From positions 1,865 through 6,986 of the forward strand of contig JAOZPF010000152.1 in the NCBI GenBank assembly GCA_029932895.1: 5,122 nucleotides of DNA. Direction: 5' to 3'. The DNA is from Anaerolineae bacterium (lineage in GTDB: Bacteria > Chloroflexota > Anaerolineae > B4-G1 > DUEL01). Positions within the stretch are counted from its first letter, which is position 1. The number at the start of each line of letters is the position of its first letter. The notes beneath the pieces are model-generated. The model searched no databases. It saw only the letters and a program-made list of their open reading frames with translations, and was not told where the DNA came from. Below, piece after piece: positions 1 through 5,042 of this stretch. A program made the translations under genes and the position numbers.

Positions 1-508
1 GTTCCTGTGCCGGGTCGCCCATCACCACACAGCGGGCCAGCAGCTCCCGTTCCGCCTCGTCGGCAGGCAGGTGGTACACGGCAAGCTCGTCCTCACCCGT
101 GGGGAGCCGAAAGCGGCGACCATCGGGGAGGGCAAAGAGGCCGTCTGCCCCCCGTTCCACGGCTGCCGGGGTTGCTCTCGTCAGATTATCGAGCAACTCT
201 TGGAGGTCAAAGTCCAGGTCAAAGTACTCGGAGCAGGCGCGGCAGCGCAGAGTGCTCTCGACGCGAGAGCTATAGGTGCGCGCATAGATCGCCACGAGAA
301 GACGGTCCCGGTCCGCTGCGGCCAGGCTGGCGGCAGAGCCGGGGCCGACCGCGATGCCCGGCTCGTCGACCAACAGCCCGTCGAGCAAGCGGATAGCCGT
401 CGCCGTGTCTGTGGCGCGCACTGATATCTCGTCATACCCACAGACCTCGCGTAGGCCGGCCCACGCGCCACCCGGCACGAGGTCCAGGGCCACGTAGTCA
501 GCAACCAT
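1..508 (-). CDS. Probable phage-type baseplate / tail-assembly protein of the eCIS operon (partial, C-terminus off the left edge)
   Basis: Reading the minus strand from the ATG at 508 gives 169 codons with no stop before the window edge, so only the N-terminal part is visible. Seen: an acidic/hydrophobic start (MVADYVALDLVPGG), a helix-like DRDRLLVAIYARTY (residues 66-79), then a single Cys-x2-Cys (C89, C92; RCRACSEYFDLDF) resembling half of a zinc knuckle, and a short beta-like segment FALPDGRRFRLPTG (125-138) before ELLARCVVMGD. This layout recalls the T4-type baseplate proteins often found after the tube gene in actinobacterial and chloroflexal contractile loci; that is recollection of the family, not a search result. 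The gene lies 20 bp after the tube stop, so it is almost certainly in the same operon. Its ribosome binding site is weak (only CAGG-like), unlike the sheath and tube genes. An upstream TTG at 514 is a possible alternative start. Confidence 0.62.
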   Translation of the reverse strand, partial: MVADYVALDLVPGGAWAGLREVCGYDEISVRATDTATAIRLLDGLLVDEPGIAVGPGSAASLAAADRDRLLVAIYARTYSSRVESTLRCRACSEYFDLDFDLQELLDNLTRATPAAVERGADGLFALPDGRRFRLPTGEDELAVYHLPADEAERELLARCVVMGDPAQE

Positions 509-528
509 GGTCAAAACCTGGCCTGCAA

Positions 529-1032
529 TCAGGTCTCGGTCGGCTCTGTCACCGACTCGTCCCGTTCCCAGCCCTCGTTCTGAAGCACCATGCTCTCGAT
601 AGCCACGGCGTTGGCGTTGGCGTCCAATTCTGGCAATGCCTGGTACTCGGACACCCAGCAGCGATAGATCTTGTAGGCTTTTACCACAACGCCCTGCTCG
701 TTGAGCAGCTCGATGATAATATCCTTGCGAAAGTTCTTGAGGGAGATAGCCGCGTCGCCGTCGGTGTTATAGATCAGGTTGGCCCACTGTTCGAACTCGG
801 GGTCGTGGGTGACTCCTCGTTCGAGGGTGATGGGCTCGAATTTCCATGTACTGGGCGAGACGCGCGCGGTACTGGGGTCGCCACCCTCGCGGTGGGTGAC
901 CGGTTCCGTGGAGCGCTTGAGCGCGCTGATCTTGCTGACGCCGGCGACATATCTACCATCCCACTTGATCCGGAACTTGAAGTTCTTGTAGGGATCAAAG
1001 CGGTGCGTGTTGACACTGAACTGCGGCGACAT
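529..1032 (-). CDS. eCIS inner tube protein (phage T4 gp19-like tail tube; Afp1/Pvc1-type)
   Basis: A 167 aa protein of typical length for contractile-tail tube subunits, which stack as hexameric rings to form the rigid inner tube that is driven out on sheath contraction. Seen: RFDPYKNFKFRIKWDGRYVA (residues 11-30), the typical start of eCIS tube proteins; a central VTHREGGDPSTARVSPSTWK stretch (45-64) followed by the beta-strand EPITLERGVTHD (66-77); EQWANLIYN (81-89); and a C-terminal beta-rich block from YRCWVSEYQALPELDAN (123-139) to AIESMVLQNEGWERD (144-158). These match the T4 gp19-like tail tube family (PF06841) as I know it. The start at 1032 is fixed by TAAGGAGG five bases upstream. 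It lies 10 bp after the sheath stop, in the usual sheath-then-tube order. A second tube paralogue, common in eCIS loci, is not in the window. Confidence 0.93.
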   Translation of the reverse strand: MSPQFSVNTHRFDPYKNFKFRIKWDGRYVAGVSKISALKRSTEPVTHREGGDPSTARVSPSTWKFEPITLERGVTHDPEFEQWANLIYNTDGDAAISLKNFRKDIIIELLNEQGVVVKAYKIYRCWVSEYQALPELDANANAVAIESMVLQNEGWERDESVTEPTET

Positions 1033-1037
1033 GGACT

Positions 1038-1045
1038 CCTCCTTA
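1038..1045 (-). promoter_or_regulatory. Ribosome binding site of the tube gene, overlapping the sheath stop codon
   Basis: The minus strand reads TAAGGAGG, where TAA is the sheath stop codon, followed by five bases (AGTCC) and the tube ATG. The overlap lets terminating ribosomes re-initiate at once, which supports tight co-translation of sheath and tube. The same octamer precedes the sheath gene. Confidence 0.85.
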
Positions 1046-3442
1046 CGTCTGAATCTGTCCGGCCATCTGTTGCAGGTAGAGGATCACAAACTCTGCCGGC
1101 TTGAGGGGGGCGAACCCGACCCAGATGTTCACGATACCCAGATTGCGGTCCGTCTCGGTGGTGGTCTCTGAATCGCACTTGACAAAGTAGGCATCCTTTG
1201 GTTTCTGGCCCTGGAAGGCCCCTTTGCGGAAGAGATCGTGCATAAAAGCGCCGACGTTGAGGCGAATCTGTGCCCACAACGGCTCGTCATTTGGCTCGAA
1301 CACCACCCACTTGAGACCGCGGTAGAGGCTCTCTTCGATGAACAGGGCCAGGCGGCGGATGGGGATATACTTGTACTCGCTGGTAAAGTCGTCATCCCCG
1401 TCCATAGTGCGCGCGCCCCAGTTCACCACGCCGTTGGGAAAGATGCGGAGCGTGTTGATCGCCCTCTTGTTCAGCACCCCATTCTCCCGATCCGAGAACG
1501 CATACTCCAGGCCGACGATGCCGCGCAGGTCGGCTTCTGTCCCAGCCGGCGCTTTCCATACCCCGCGGCTGCCGTCGATGCGCGCCATCAGCCCGGCGAT
1601 CGCGCCGCTGGGAGCGACCTTTTTCACCGTGCCGTTCTCCCTGATCTTGATGCGGGGGTAAAAGATGGCGCTGTGATCCTTGACGAGCCCCACGCGGAGG
1701 CCATTGACGCCCTTTTGGGCGTGGGTGGCCTCGTCGATATCTTTCCACGCGGGGGGATCGATCAGCAGGAAAGCGCGCCGCTGCTGGCAGAACACACTCG
1801 CCGGGCCCCAGAGGCTCTTGACCGTGCTGGAGCTGTGTTCTTTGTCTCGGGGCAGGATCATGAGGTTGAAGAGAGCGACCTCCTTGTCAATGATCTTGAA
1901 GGCGTCGTTGTACTCTTTGAGCGTGGGCTTGGTGCCGTCCGACCCGGCGACGCCAGGAGTTTGATAGTTCCCCTGGCCCGTGGCCCCCAGGCTGTAGTAG
2001 CGCACGTTGTTGGCGAACAGGGCGGTGACGGGGTCGGCAGGGGCATTGGTCTTGAAGCTGCCCTGACTGTTGTCCCCGCCGTCGCCGGGTATCAACGCCA
2101 ACCGCGAACCCCACATCTCGGCCGACCAGCGGAAGTTGGGGTCGCTATCCCTCTTGGCGTTGATGGCGGCCGCGATGATGGACAGCTTTTCTCGCACCCC
2201 ATCGCTGTTGCCGGTCTCACTGGGGGAGTAGCCATCTTGGTACATCCTGGTCTCGGTCGAGCTGGTGTCGGTGTTGAGGCTGGTGAGGAGGTCGATGGAC
2301 GTGGTGCCGATGGTGATTTGATCGAACGCCGTCTGTTTCAACCCGGCGAAGGTGATGATCCCGCTGCGCTTGAGCACGACGCCGGTGGGGGCGGGGCGGA
2401 ACTTGGCATAGCGCCCGACGTCGAGGCCGCCCTGGGCCGCTCCCAGCATAAGCGGCACAGCCAAGTCGTTGGCCGTCGCCGGCTGGATTCTGACGTTGCC
2501 CTTTGTGGAGGAGATGCGCATCAGCACCGTGGTCTGGTTAGGCTGCCCGGCCAGGCCGGTTGGCCCCGCCGTGGTGAACGTCACCGTGACCTGCGAGCCG
2601 CCCGGCAGGTTGGGATTGATGAGCTTGGCGATCTCGGCACCCAGGTTGTTCACGGCGCCGGCCGCAGTGTTCAACGGGGGCTTGGTAAAGTCGATGGAGG
2701 ACAGATCGACGTTGACATACTCTCCCCCGTCCACGCTGATGCGGAAGCAGTGGGTGGGATTGGTAGCGTTCTTGCCGATCAGATTTTTGGCCGCGTCGCG
2801 AAAGTCCGTGTTGGTGCGCTTGGGGATGGGCCGCCCGGACTGTGAGTAGCCGCTGTCGGCGGGGGTCGGGCCTGCGCTCACATCCTTTAGTCGGACCAGG
2901 CTCGAATTCTGATTGACATAGTCCACCGCATAGCGCGCATCATTGGGGTCCATCGAGAGTGCTGTCCAGAGTTCCCTATCCGTCTTGACAGTCGCGCCGG
3001 TGCTGTTCTTGGTCCAGCGAAAGACCTCCAGGTTGAAAGTCGACTCTGGGTACTGACCGTTGTAGGTGACGGCGAGGCGGATAGTATCCCCCACCAGGCC
3101 TGGCGATTTGGCCTCGATTTGCAGGACATTGCTCGTTCCGTTCTCATCCTTGAGGGTCACCTTGGATGACTGGGCGTCCTTGGCGATCCTCATCACATAG
3201 CAATCGGTGCCGCCGTTGGCAAAGAACAGCCTGACCTGGCGGGGCATATCACCCTGGCTACAATCGGCGGAGAACTTGCGCACAAAGTCGCTATAACTCT
3301 GACAGCGCTTGGGCTCGTTCATCGGGCCGTACTTGGTGCGACCGATGAAGAGAGCGATCGACGTGCTCACACCGACAATCGTTCGAACGCCACTTGGTAC
3401 CTCCTGGACGTAAACGCCAGGATACGTTGGTGTGACAGGCAT
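1043..3442 (-). CDS. Contractile tail sheath protein of an eCIS, long form with a large middle insertion
   Basis: A 799 aa sheath subunit, the protein whose helical lattice contracts around the tube. The N-terminal arm and first domain are typical: PTYPGVYVQEVPSGVRTIVG (residues 5-24), TSIALFIGRTKYGP (27-40), RLFFANGGTDCYVMRI (71-86). The C-terminal domain is strongly conserved in style: FNLMILPRD (525-533), LIDPPAWKDID (560-570), AFSDRENGVLNKRAINTLR (648-666), YIPIRRLALFIEESLYRGLK (692-711), FEPNDEPLW (715-723), and the terminal GFAPLKPAEFVILYLQQMAG (775-794), a hallmark of eCIS sheaths. Residues about 150-500 are an insertion relative to short sheaths of 350-500 aa and appear to hold two divergent copies of one beta-rich module. 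The start at 3442 follows TAAGGAGG by six bases. The long open frame on the opposite strand is only a GC-rich shadow. Only one sheath gene is seen, although many eCIS loci carry two or three. Confidence 0.95.
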   Translation of the reverse strand: MPVTPTYPGVYVQEVPSGVRTIVGVSTSIALFIGRTKYGPMNEPKRCQSYSDFVRKFSADCSQGDMPRQVRLFFANGGTDCYVMRIAKDAQSSKVTLKDENGTSNVLQIEAKSPGLVGDTIRLAVTYNGQYPESTFNLEVFRWTKNSTGATVKTDRELWTALSMDPNDARYAVDYVNQNSSLVRLKDVSAGPTPADSGYSQSGRPIPKRTNTDFRDAAKNLIGKNATNPTHCFRISVDGGEYVNVDLSSIDFTKPPLNTAAGAVNNLGAEIAKLINPNLPGGSQVTVTFTTAGPTGLAGQPNQTTVLMRISSTKGNVRIQPATANDLAVPLMLGAAQGGLDVGRYAKFRPAPTGVVLKRSGIITFAGLKQTAFDQITIGTTSIDLLTSLNTDTSSTETRMYQDGYSPSETGNSDGVREKLSIIAAAINAKRDSDPNFRWSAEMWGSRLALIPGDGGDNSQGSFKTNAPADPVTALFANNVRYYSLGATGQGNYQTPGVAGSDGTKPTLKEYNDAFKIIDKEVALFNLMILPRDKEHSSSTVKSLWGPASVFCQQRRAFLLIDPPAWKDIDEATHAQKGVNGLRVGLVKDHSAIFYPRIKIRENGTVKKVAPSGAIAGLMARIDGSRGVWKAPAGTEADLRGIVGLEYAFSDRENGVLNKRAINTLRIFPNGVVNWGARTMDGDDDFTSEYKYIPIRRLALFIEESLYRGLKWVVFEPNDEPLWAQIRLNVGAFMHDLFRKGAFQGQKPKDAYFVKCDSETTTETDRNLGIVNIWVGFAPLKPAEFVILYLQQMAGQIQT

Positions 3443-3448
3443 TGGAAA

Positions 3449-3456
3449 CCTCCTTA
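3449..3456 (-). promoter_or_regulatory. Ribosome binding site of the sheath gene
   Basis: TAAGGAGG on the minus strand, six bases (TTTCCA) before the ATG at 3442. It is a near-ideal Shine-Dalgarno sequence and fixes the start of the sheath. It is identical to the octamer before the tube gene, consistent with high and matched synthesis of the two main structural subunits. Confidence 0.85.
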
Positions 3457-3458
3457 GC

Positions 3459-3506
3459 TCAGATCACTTTCGAGCTTGGTCCTCGAGACTCAACCTTGAG
3501 CGACAT
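3459..3506 (-). CDS. Tiny ORF of 15 codons just before the sheath gene, doubtful
   Basis: ATG at 3506 opens MSLKVESRGPSSKVI and stops with TGA two bases before the sheath ribosome binding site. It overlaps the preceding 8-codon ORF in another frame. The nearest Shine-Dalgarno (GAGGAGG, 3530-3524) is 17 bases away, too far for good use. It is listed because its end abuts the sheath translation signal, which could couple the two. It may equally be chance or a gene remnant. Confidence 0.15.
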   Translation of the reverse strand: MSLKVESRGPSSKVI

Positions 3507-3516
3507 ATTCAGCCAT
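3490..3516 (-). CDS. Tiny ORF MAEYVAQG with a strong ribosome binding site; possible remnant of a gene start
   Basis: ATG at 3516 is preceded by AGAGGAGG (3531-3524) with a seven-base spacer, as good a translation signal as those of the sheath and tube, yet it opens only eight codons before TGA. The start MAEYVAQG resembles the MAEYLAPGVYVEE-type opening of many tail sheath proteins. One reading is a relic of a deleted sheath paralogue; another is a translated leader peptide. The similarity covers about six residues and is weak evidence alone. Confidence 0.25.
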   Translation of the reverse strand: MAEYVAQG

Positions 3517-3556
3517 AAACCGACCTCCTCTTTATGGCACGTCCTGCCTTTCGCAT
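3509..3556 (-). CDS. Tiny basic ORF of 15 codons with a strong ribosome binding site
   Basis: ATG at 3556 follows GGAGGGAGG (3570-3562) with a five-base spacer and opens MRKAGRAIKRRSVYG, ending in TGA at 3511-3509. The peptide is short and very basic (six Arg/Lys of 15). It overlaps the ATG of the next tiny ORF. It may be a leader peptide, a remnant of a lost gene, or a chance ORF behind a purine-rich stretch. No family is recognised. Confidence 0.22.
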   Translation of the reverse strand: MRKAGRAIKRRSVYG

Positions 3557-3587
3557 AGTAACCTCCCTCCAAGCACCACAGGTATAA

Positions 3588-3827
3588 TCAGCCAAGGCGC
3601 GCCAACCAGGCCTTTAGGCCGCGCTTTTTCCAGGGGCGCACTCCCATTTGCTCCAGATAAGAGCCGATGAAGAGGGTGATGTCGTCGAGACTGCTGATGT
3701 ATTGCCGTTCGCCGCTGGGGACGTGGGTGATATAGCCGCGCCAGATAGCTTGCCCGGCCTCCTCGGCGGTCTCTTCGAGCCAGACCTTGACAATGAAGGG
3801 ATGGGTGTTTATCTCGAACTGGTCCAT
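3588..3827 (-). CDS. Small conserved-looking protein of 79 aa, eCIS-associated, function unknown
   Basis: The chosen start is the ATG at 3827 (MDQFEINTHPFIVKVWLEE), giving 79 aa. A longer frame from 3896 exists, but it would include the leader hairpin and would begin at or upstream of the predicted transcription start, and its extra residues (MPARRWGSACFAF...) look non-coding. Seen: FIVKVWLEETAEEAGQAIWR (residues 11-30), GYITHVPSGERQYISSLDDI (31-50), TLFIGSYLEQMGVRPWKKRG (51-70), ending in a basic-aromatic tail. The pattern of a short beta-strand, a W-x-G-x-I-T-H-V-P-S-G-E-R hairpin and a closing helix reminds me of small uncharacterised proteins near eCIS and BTAD regulators in high-GC bacteria, but no named domain can be assigned. 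No signal peptide or membrane segment is evident, so it should be cytoplasmic. Its ribosome binding site is weak (GGTGG). It is the first gene after the putative operon promoter. Confidence 0.72.
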   Translation of the reverse strand: MDQFEINTHPFIVKVWLEETAEEAGQAIWRGYITHVPSGERQYISSLDDITLFIGSYLEQMGVRPWKKRGLKAWLARLG

Positions 3828-3866
3828 ACAGCCACCATCTGTGAGCTGGTGTAGGGGGAAAGCAAA

Positions 3867-3890
3867 GCACGCCGAGCCCCAACGGCGTGC
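3867..3890 (-). terminator. GC-rich hairpin with a T-rich tail; terminator or leader hairpin of the eCIS operon
   Basis: On the minus strand GCACGCCG (3890-3883) and CGGCGTGC (3874-3867) form a perfect 8 bp stem with an 8-base loop, followed by TTTGCTTT. On the plus strand no T-tract follows, so the directional reading is minus. It lies 175 bp after the regulator stop and 39 bp before the small gene. It could terminate the regulator transcript or, because it begins only a few bases after the predicted operon start site, act as an attenuator or a 5' stabilising hairpin. The T-tract is interrupted, so termination would be moderate. Confidence 0.5.
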
Positions 3891-3900
3891 CGGCAAGAAC

Positions 3901-3906
3901 AGTATA
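3901..3906 (-). promoter_or_regulatory. Putative -10 box of the eCIS operon promoter
   Basis: The minus strand reads TATACT at 3906-3901, five of six matches to TATAAT. No convincing TTGACA-like -35 hexamer stands 16-18 bp upstream (the region reads GACCTG); instead direct repeats occupy that position, as in activator-dependent SARP promoters. The predicted start would be near 3895-3893, upstream of the leader hairpin and about 67 bp before the small gene's ATG. Confidence 0.45.
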
Positions 3907-3910
3907 CAGG

Positions 3911-3956
3911 GGGTGCGTATCCCAGGTCGTTCTGTGGGTGTATCCTCAGGTATTCC
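3911..3956 (-). repeat. Direct repeats with about 11 bp spacing; candidate BTAD/SARP regulator binding site
   Basis: Two imperfect copies of one unit lie head to tail on the minus strand: GAATACCTGAGGATACACCC (3955-3936) and GAACGACCTG + GGATACGCACCC (3932-3911). Each unit has two half-repeats: GGAATAC (from 3956) and GGATACA (from 3945), then AGAACGA (from 3933) and GGATACG (from 3922). The start-to-start distances are therefore 11, 12 and 11 bp. The last heptamer ends nine bases before the TATACT box. SARP regulators are known to bind heptameric direct repeats with 11 or 22 bp periodicity placed about 8 bp upstream of the -10 box, and a regulator of that architecture is encoded immediately upstream. 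Binding itself is inference. Confidence 0.55.
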
Positions 3957-4065
3957 CGGGGGAGGGCGTCTCTTTCCCTTTTCCTTAGGGGGGCCTGGCT
4001 TTCTGAGCGCGGGGGTTCGGCCCTATGCGGGCCAGCGGGCTATTAATGTGACATCGTCGGGGTAG

Positions 4066-4962
4066 CTACTCCCGGTCGCTCATAGCTGCGTCGATTGCCT
4101 GAATAGTCTGTTGGACCTGTTTTTGCAGGTCGACCAGGATAGCGCGGAGTGGCCCAAGGTGGCGAGGCAGGTCGGCTGGCGCGAGGGTTGCGGTCGTCTC
4201 GAGCTGGTCCGCTCTGATTTGCTCACAGAGCTTGATAGTGCGGCTGGAGGGTTTTACCGAGACCTCCCTTTCCAGCGCCGAGACACAGCGCTCGTACTGG
4301 CGCAGCGCGGCGGTGCGATCGCCGGCCAGGTAATGGAGGCGCATCAGGCGGCGGTGCGTGCGCTCGCGGGCGCAGTCGTAGCGCAGGATACGCACGCCAT
4401 AGACCAACCCGGTTTCGTATTCCTGGCGGGCCTCGCAATATCCCATCAGCTTGTCCAGCATGGCGAGATAGAGGTGTTGGAGGCGTTGCCGCTCGTGGAG
4501 GCACCAGTCCTGGTACCATCCCTCCAGCAGGTCCCCCTGGTACAGCTCCACGGCCTGCCGCAGCACCTGGGCGCATGGAGCGTCGAGCTCGGTCCCGGGT
4601 ACGCCCTGAGCCATGGAGAAAGCCTGCTCGAACGTCGCCACATCGAGCCACAGGTTGGCCGCCGGGTTGAACTGGACCCAGCCGGACTCGAGGAGCAACA
4701 GCGGGTCACTCGAACCCGTGACCGCTGGCTCGAGGCCGGCCTGGAGTCGCCAGAGAGCCTTGCGCAGGTATCGTTTTGACCTAGGGCCAGGGCTCTCGCT
4801 CCACAGCAAGTTAGCCAGTGTCTCGCGGGGGTGGGGGCGGTCGCGGTAGAGCAATAGATAGCAGAACAGTTCCTGCACTTTGAGCGCGTCCAGCCCGGTC
4901 AAGACGCGCTCGCCGCAGCGTGCGTTGAACCTTCCAAAGAGGGAAACATGCAGGACGCTCAT
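4066..4962 (-). CDS. BTAD/SARP-family transcriptional regulator (winged helix plus bacterial transcriptional activator domain)
   Basis: A 298 aa protein when started at the ATG at 4962, preceded by AGAGGAG with a five-base spacer. An in-frame start at 5043 would add 27 residues of non-family sequence and has no good ribosome binding site. Seen: residues 1-100 form an OmpR/PhoB-like winged-helix domain, with VSLFGRFNARCGERVL (6-21), ALKVQELFCYLLLYRDRPHP (26-45), LANLLW (49-54) and the recognition-helix region RSKRYLRKALWRLQ (61-74). Residues about 105-250 are the BTAD domain of TPR-like helices: LWLDVATFEQAF (104-115), ELYQGDLLEGWYQDWCLHER (139-158), ERTHRRLMRLHYLAGDRTAA (200-219), LRQYERCVSALEREV (220-234). 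A 45-residue tail ends in a likely helix (LVDLQKQVQQTIQAID, 276-291). There is no AAA/NB-ARC or extra TPR region, so this is the short SARP form. It is the likely activator of the eCIS operon that follows in the same direction. Confidence 0.9.
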   Translation of the reverse strand: MSVLHVSLFGRFNARCGERVLTGLDALKVQELFCYLLLYRDRPHPRETLANLLWSESPGPRSKRYLRKALWRLQAGLEPAVTGSSDPLLLLESGWVQFNPAANLWLDVATFEQAFSMAQGVPGTELDAPCAQVLRQAVELYQGDLLEGWYQDWCLHERQRLQHLYLAMLDKLMGYCEARQEYETGLVYGVRILRYDCARERTHRRLMRLHYLAGDRTAALRQYERCVSALEREVSVKPSSRTIKLCEQIRADQLETTATLAPADLPRHLGPLRAILVDLQKQVQQTIQAIDAAMSDRE

Positions 4963-4967
4963 AAGTT

Positions 4968-4974
4968 CTCCTCT
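4968..4974 (-). promoter_or_regulatory. Ribosome binding site that decides the regulator start
   Basis: AGAGGAG on the minus strand with a five-base spacer (AACTT) before the ATG at 4962. It supports this ATG over the upstream in-frame ATG at 5043, and agrees with the protein family starting at a short beta-strand (VLHVSLFGRF). Confidence 0.75.
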
Positions 4975-5014
4975 TGCTTTCCCGATCCCCGGTGGGATTT
5001 TCTGGCGTGTTGCC

Positions 5015-5042
5015 GGTATATAGTTGTGACTACGTTGAGTCA
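5015..5042 (-). promoter_or_regulatory. Possible promoter and operator of the regulator gene
   Basis: The minus strand has an AT-rich TATATACC (5022-5015) usable as a -10 box, giving a start near 5010 and a leader of about 48 bases. Just upstream is a perfect inverted repeat, TGACT (5027-5031), six bases, AGTCA (5038-5042), where an operator could sit. No clear -35 hexamer is visible. If this promoter is real, the ATG at 5043 would not be transcribed, again favouring the start at 4962. The rest of 4963-5122 holds no gene that I can support. Confidence 0.3.

Noticed and set aside
7..424. Overlapping plus-strand frames (7-396 and 71-424) and a minus-strand frame 181-504
   Set aside because: The minus-strand frame starting at 508 is open to the edge, follows the operon order and encodes plausible protein; the others are Arg/Pro/Ala/Ser-rich shadows.
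1238..2845. A 535-codon open frame on the plus strand, opposite the sheath gene
   Set aside because: Composition is repetitive G/V/A/D-rich typical of a GC-rich antisense shadow, there is no recognisable domain, and the minus-strand frame encodes an unmistakable sheath.
3583..3588. Perfect TATAAT on the plus strand between the small gene and the sheath
   Set aside because: No -35 element at the right distance and nothing to transcribe on the plus strand; on the minus strand ATTATA is not correctly placed behind a -35 either.
3828..3896. N-terminal extension of the small protein to an ATG at 3896
   Set aside because: It would cover the hairpin and begin at or before the predicted transcription start; the added residues have no domain-like character.
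4019..4033. Hairpin GGCCC-N5-GGGCC after the regulator stop
   Set aside because: Only five base pairs and no T-tract on either strand; insufficient for an intrinsic terminator call.
4111..4779. A 222-codon open frame on the plus strand opposite the regulator
   Set aside because: It lies wholly inside the BTAD regulator gene, whose protein is clearly recognisable; no domain or good start signal on the plus strand.
4985..4998. Short stem ATCCC-N4-GGGAT followed by TTTT on the plus strand
   Set aside because: Five base pairs only and no plus-strand gene upstream that would need a terminator.
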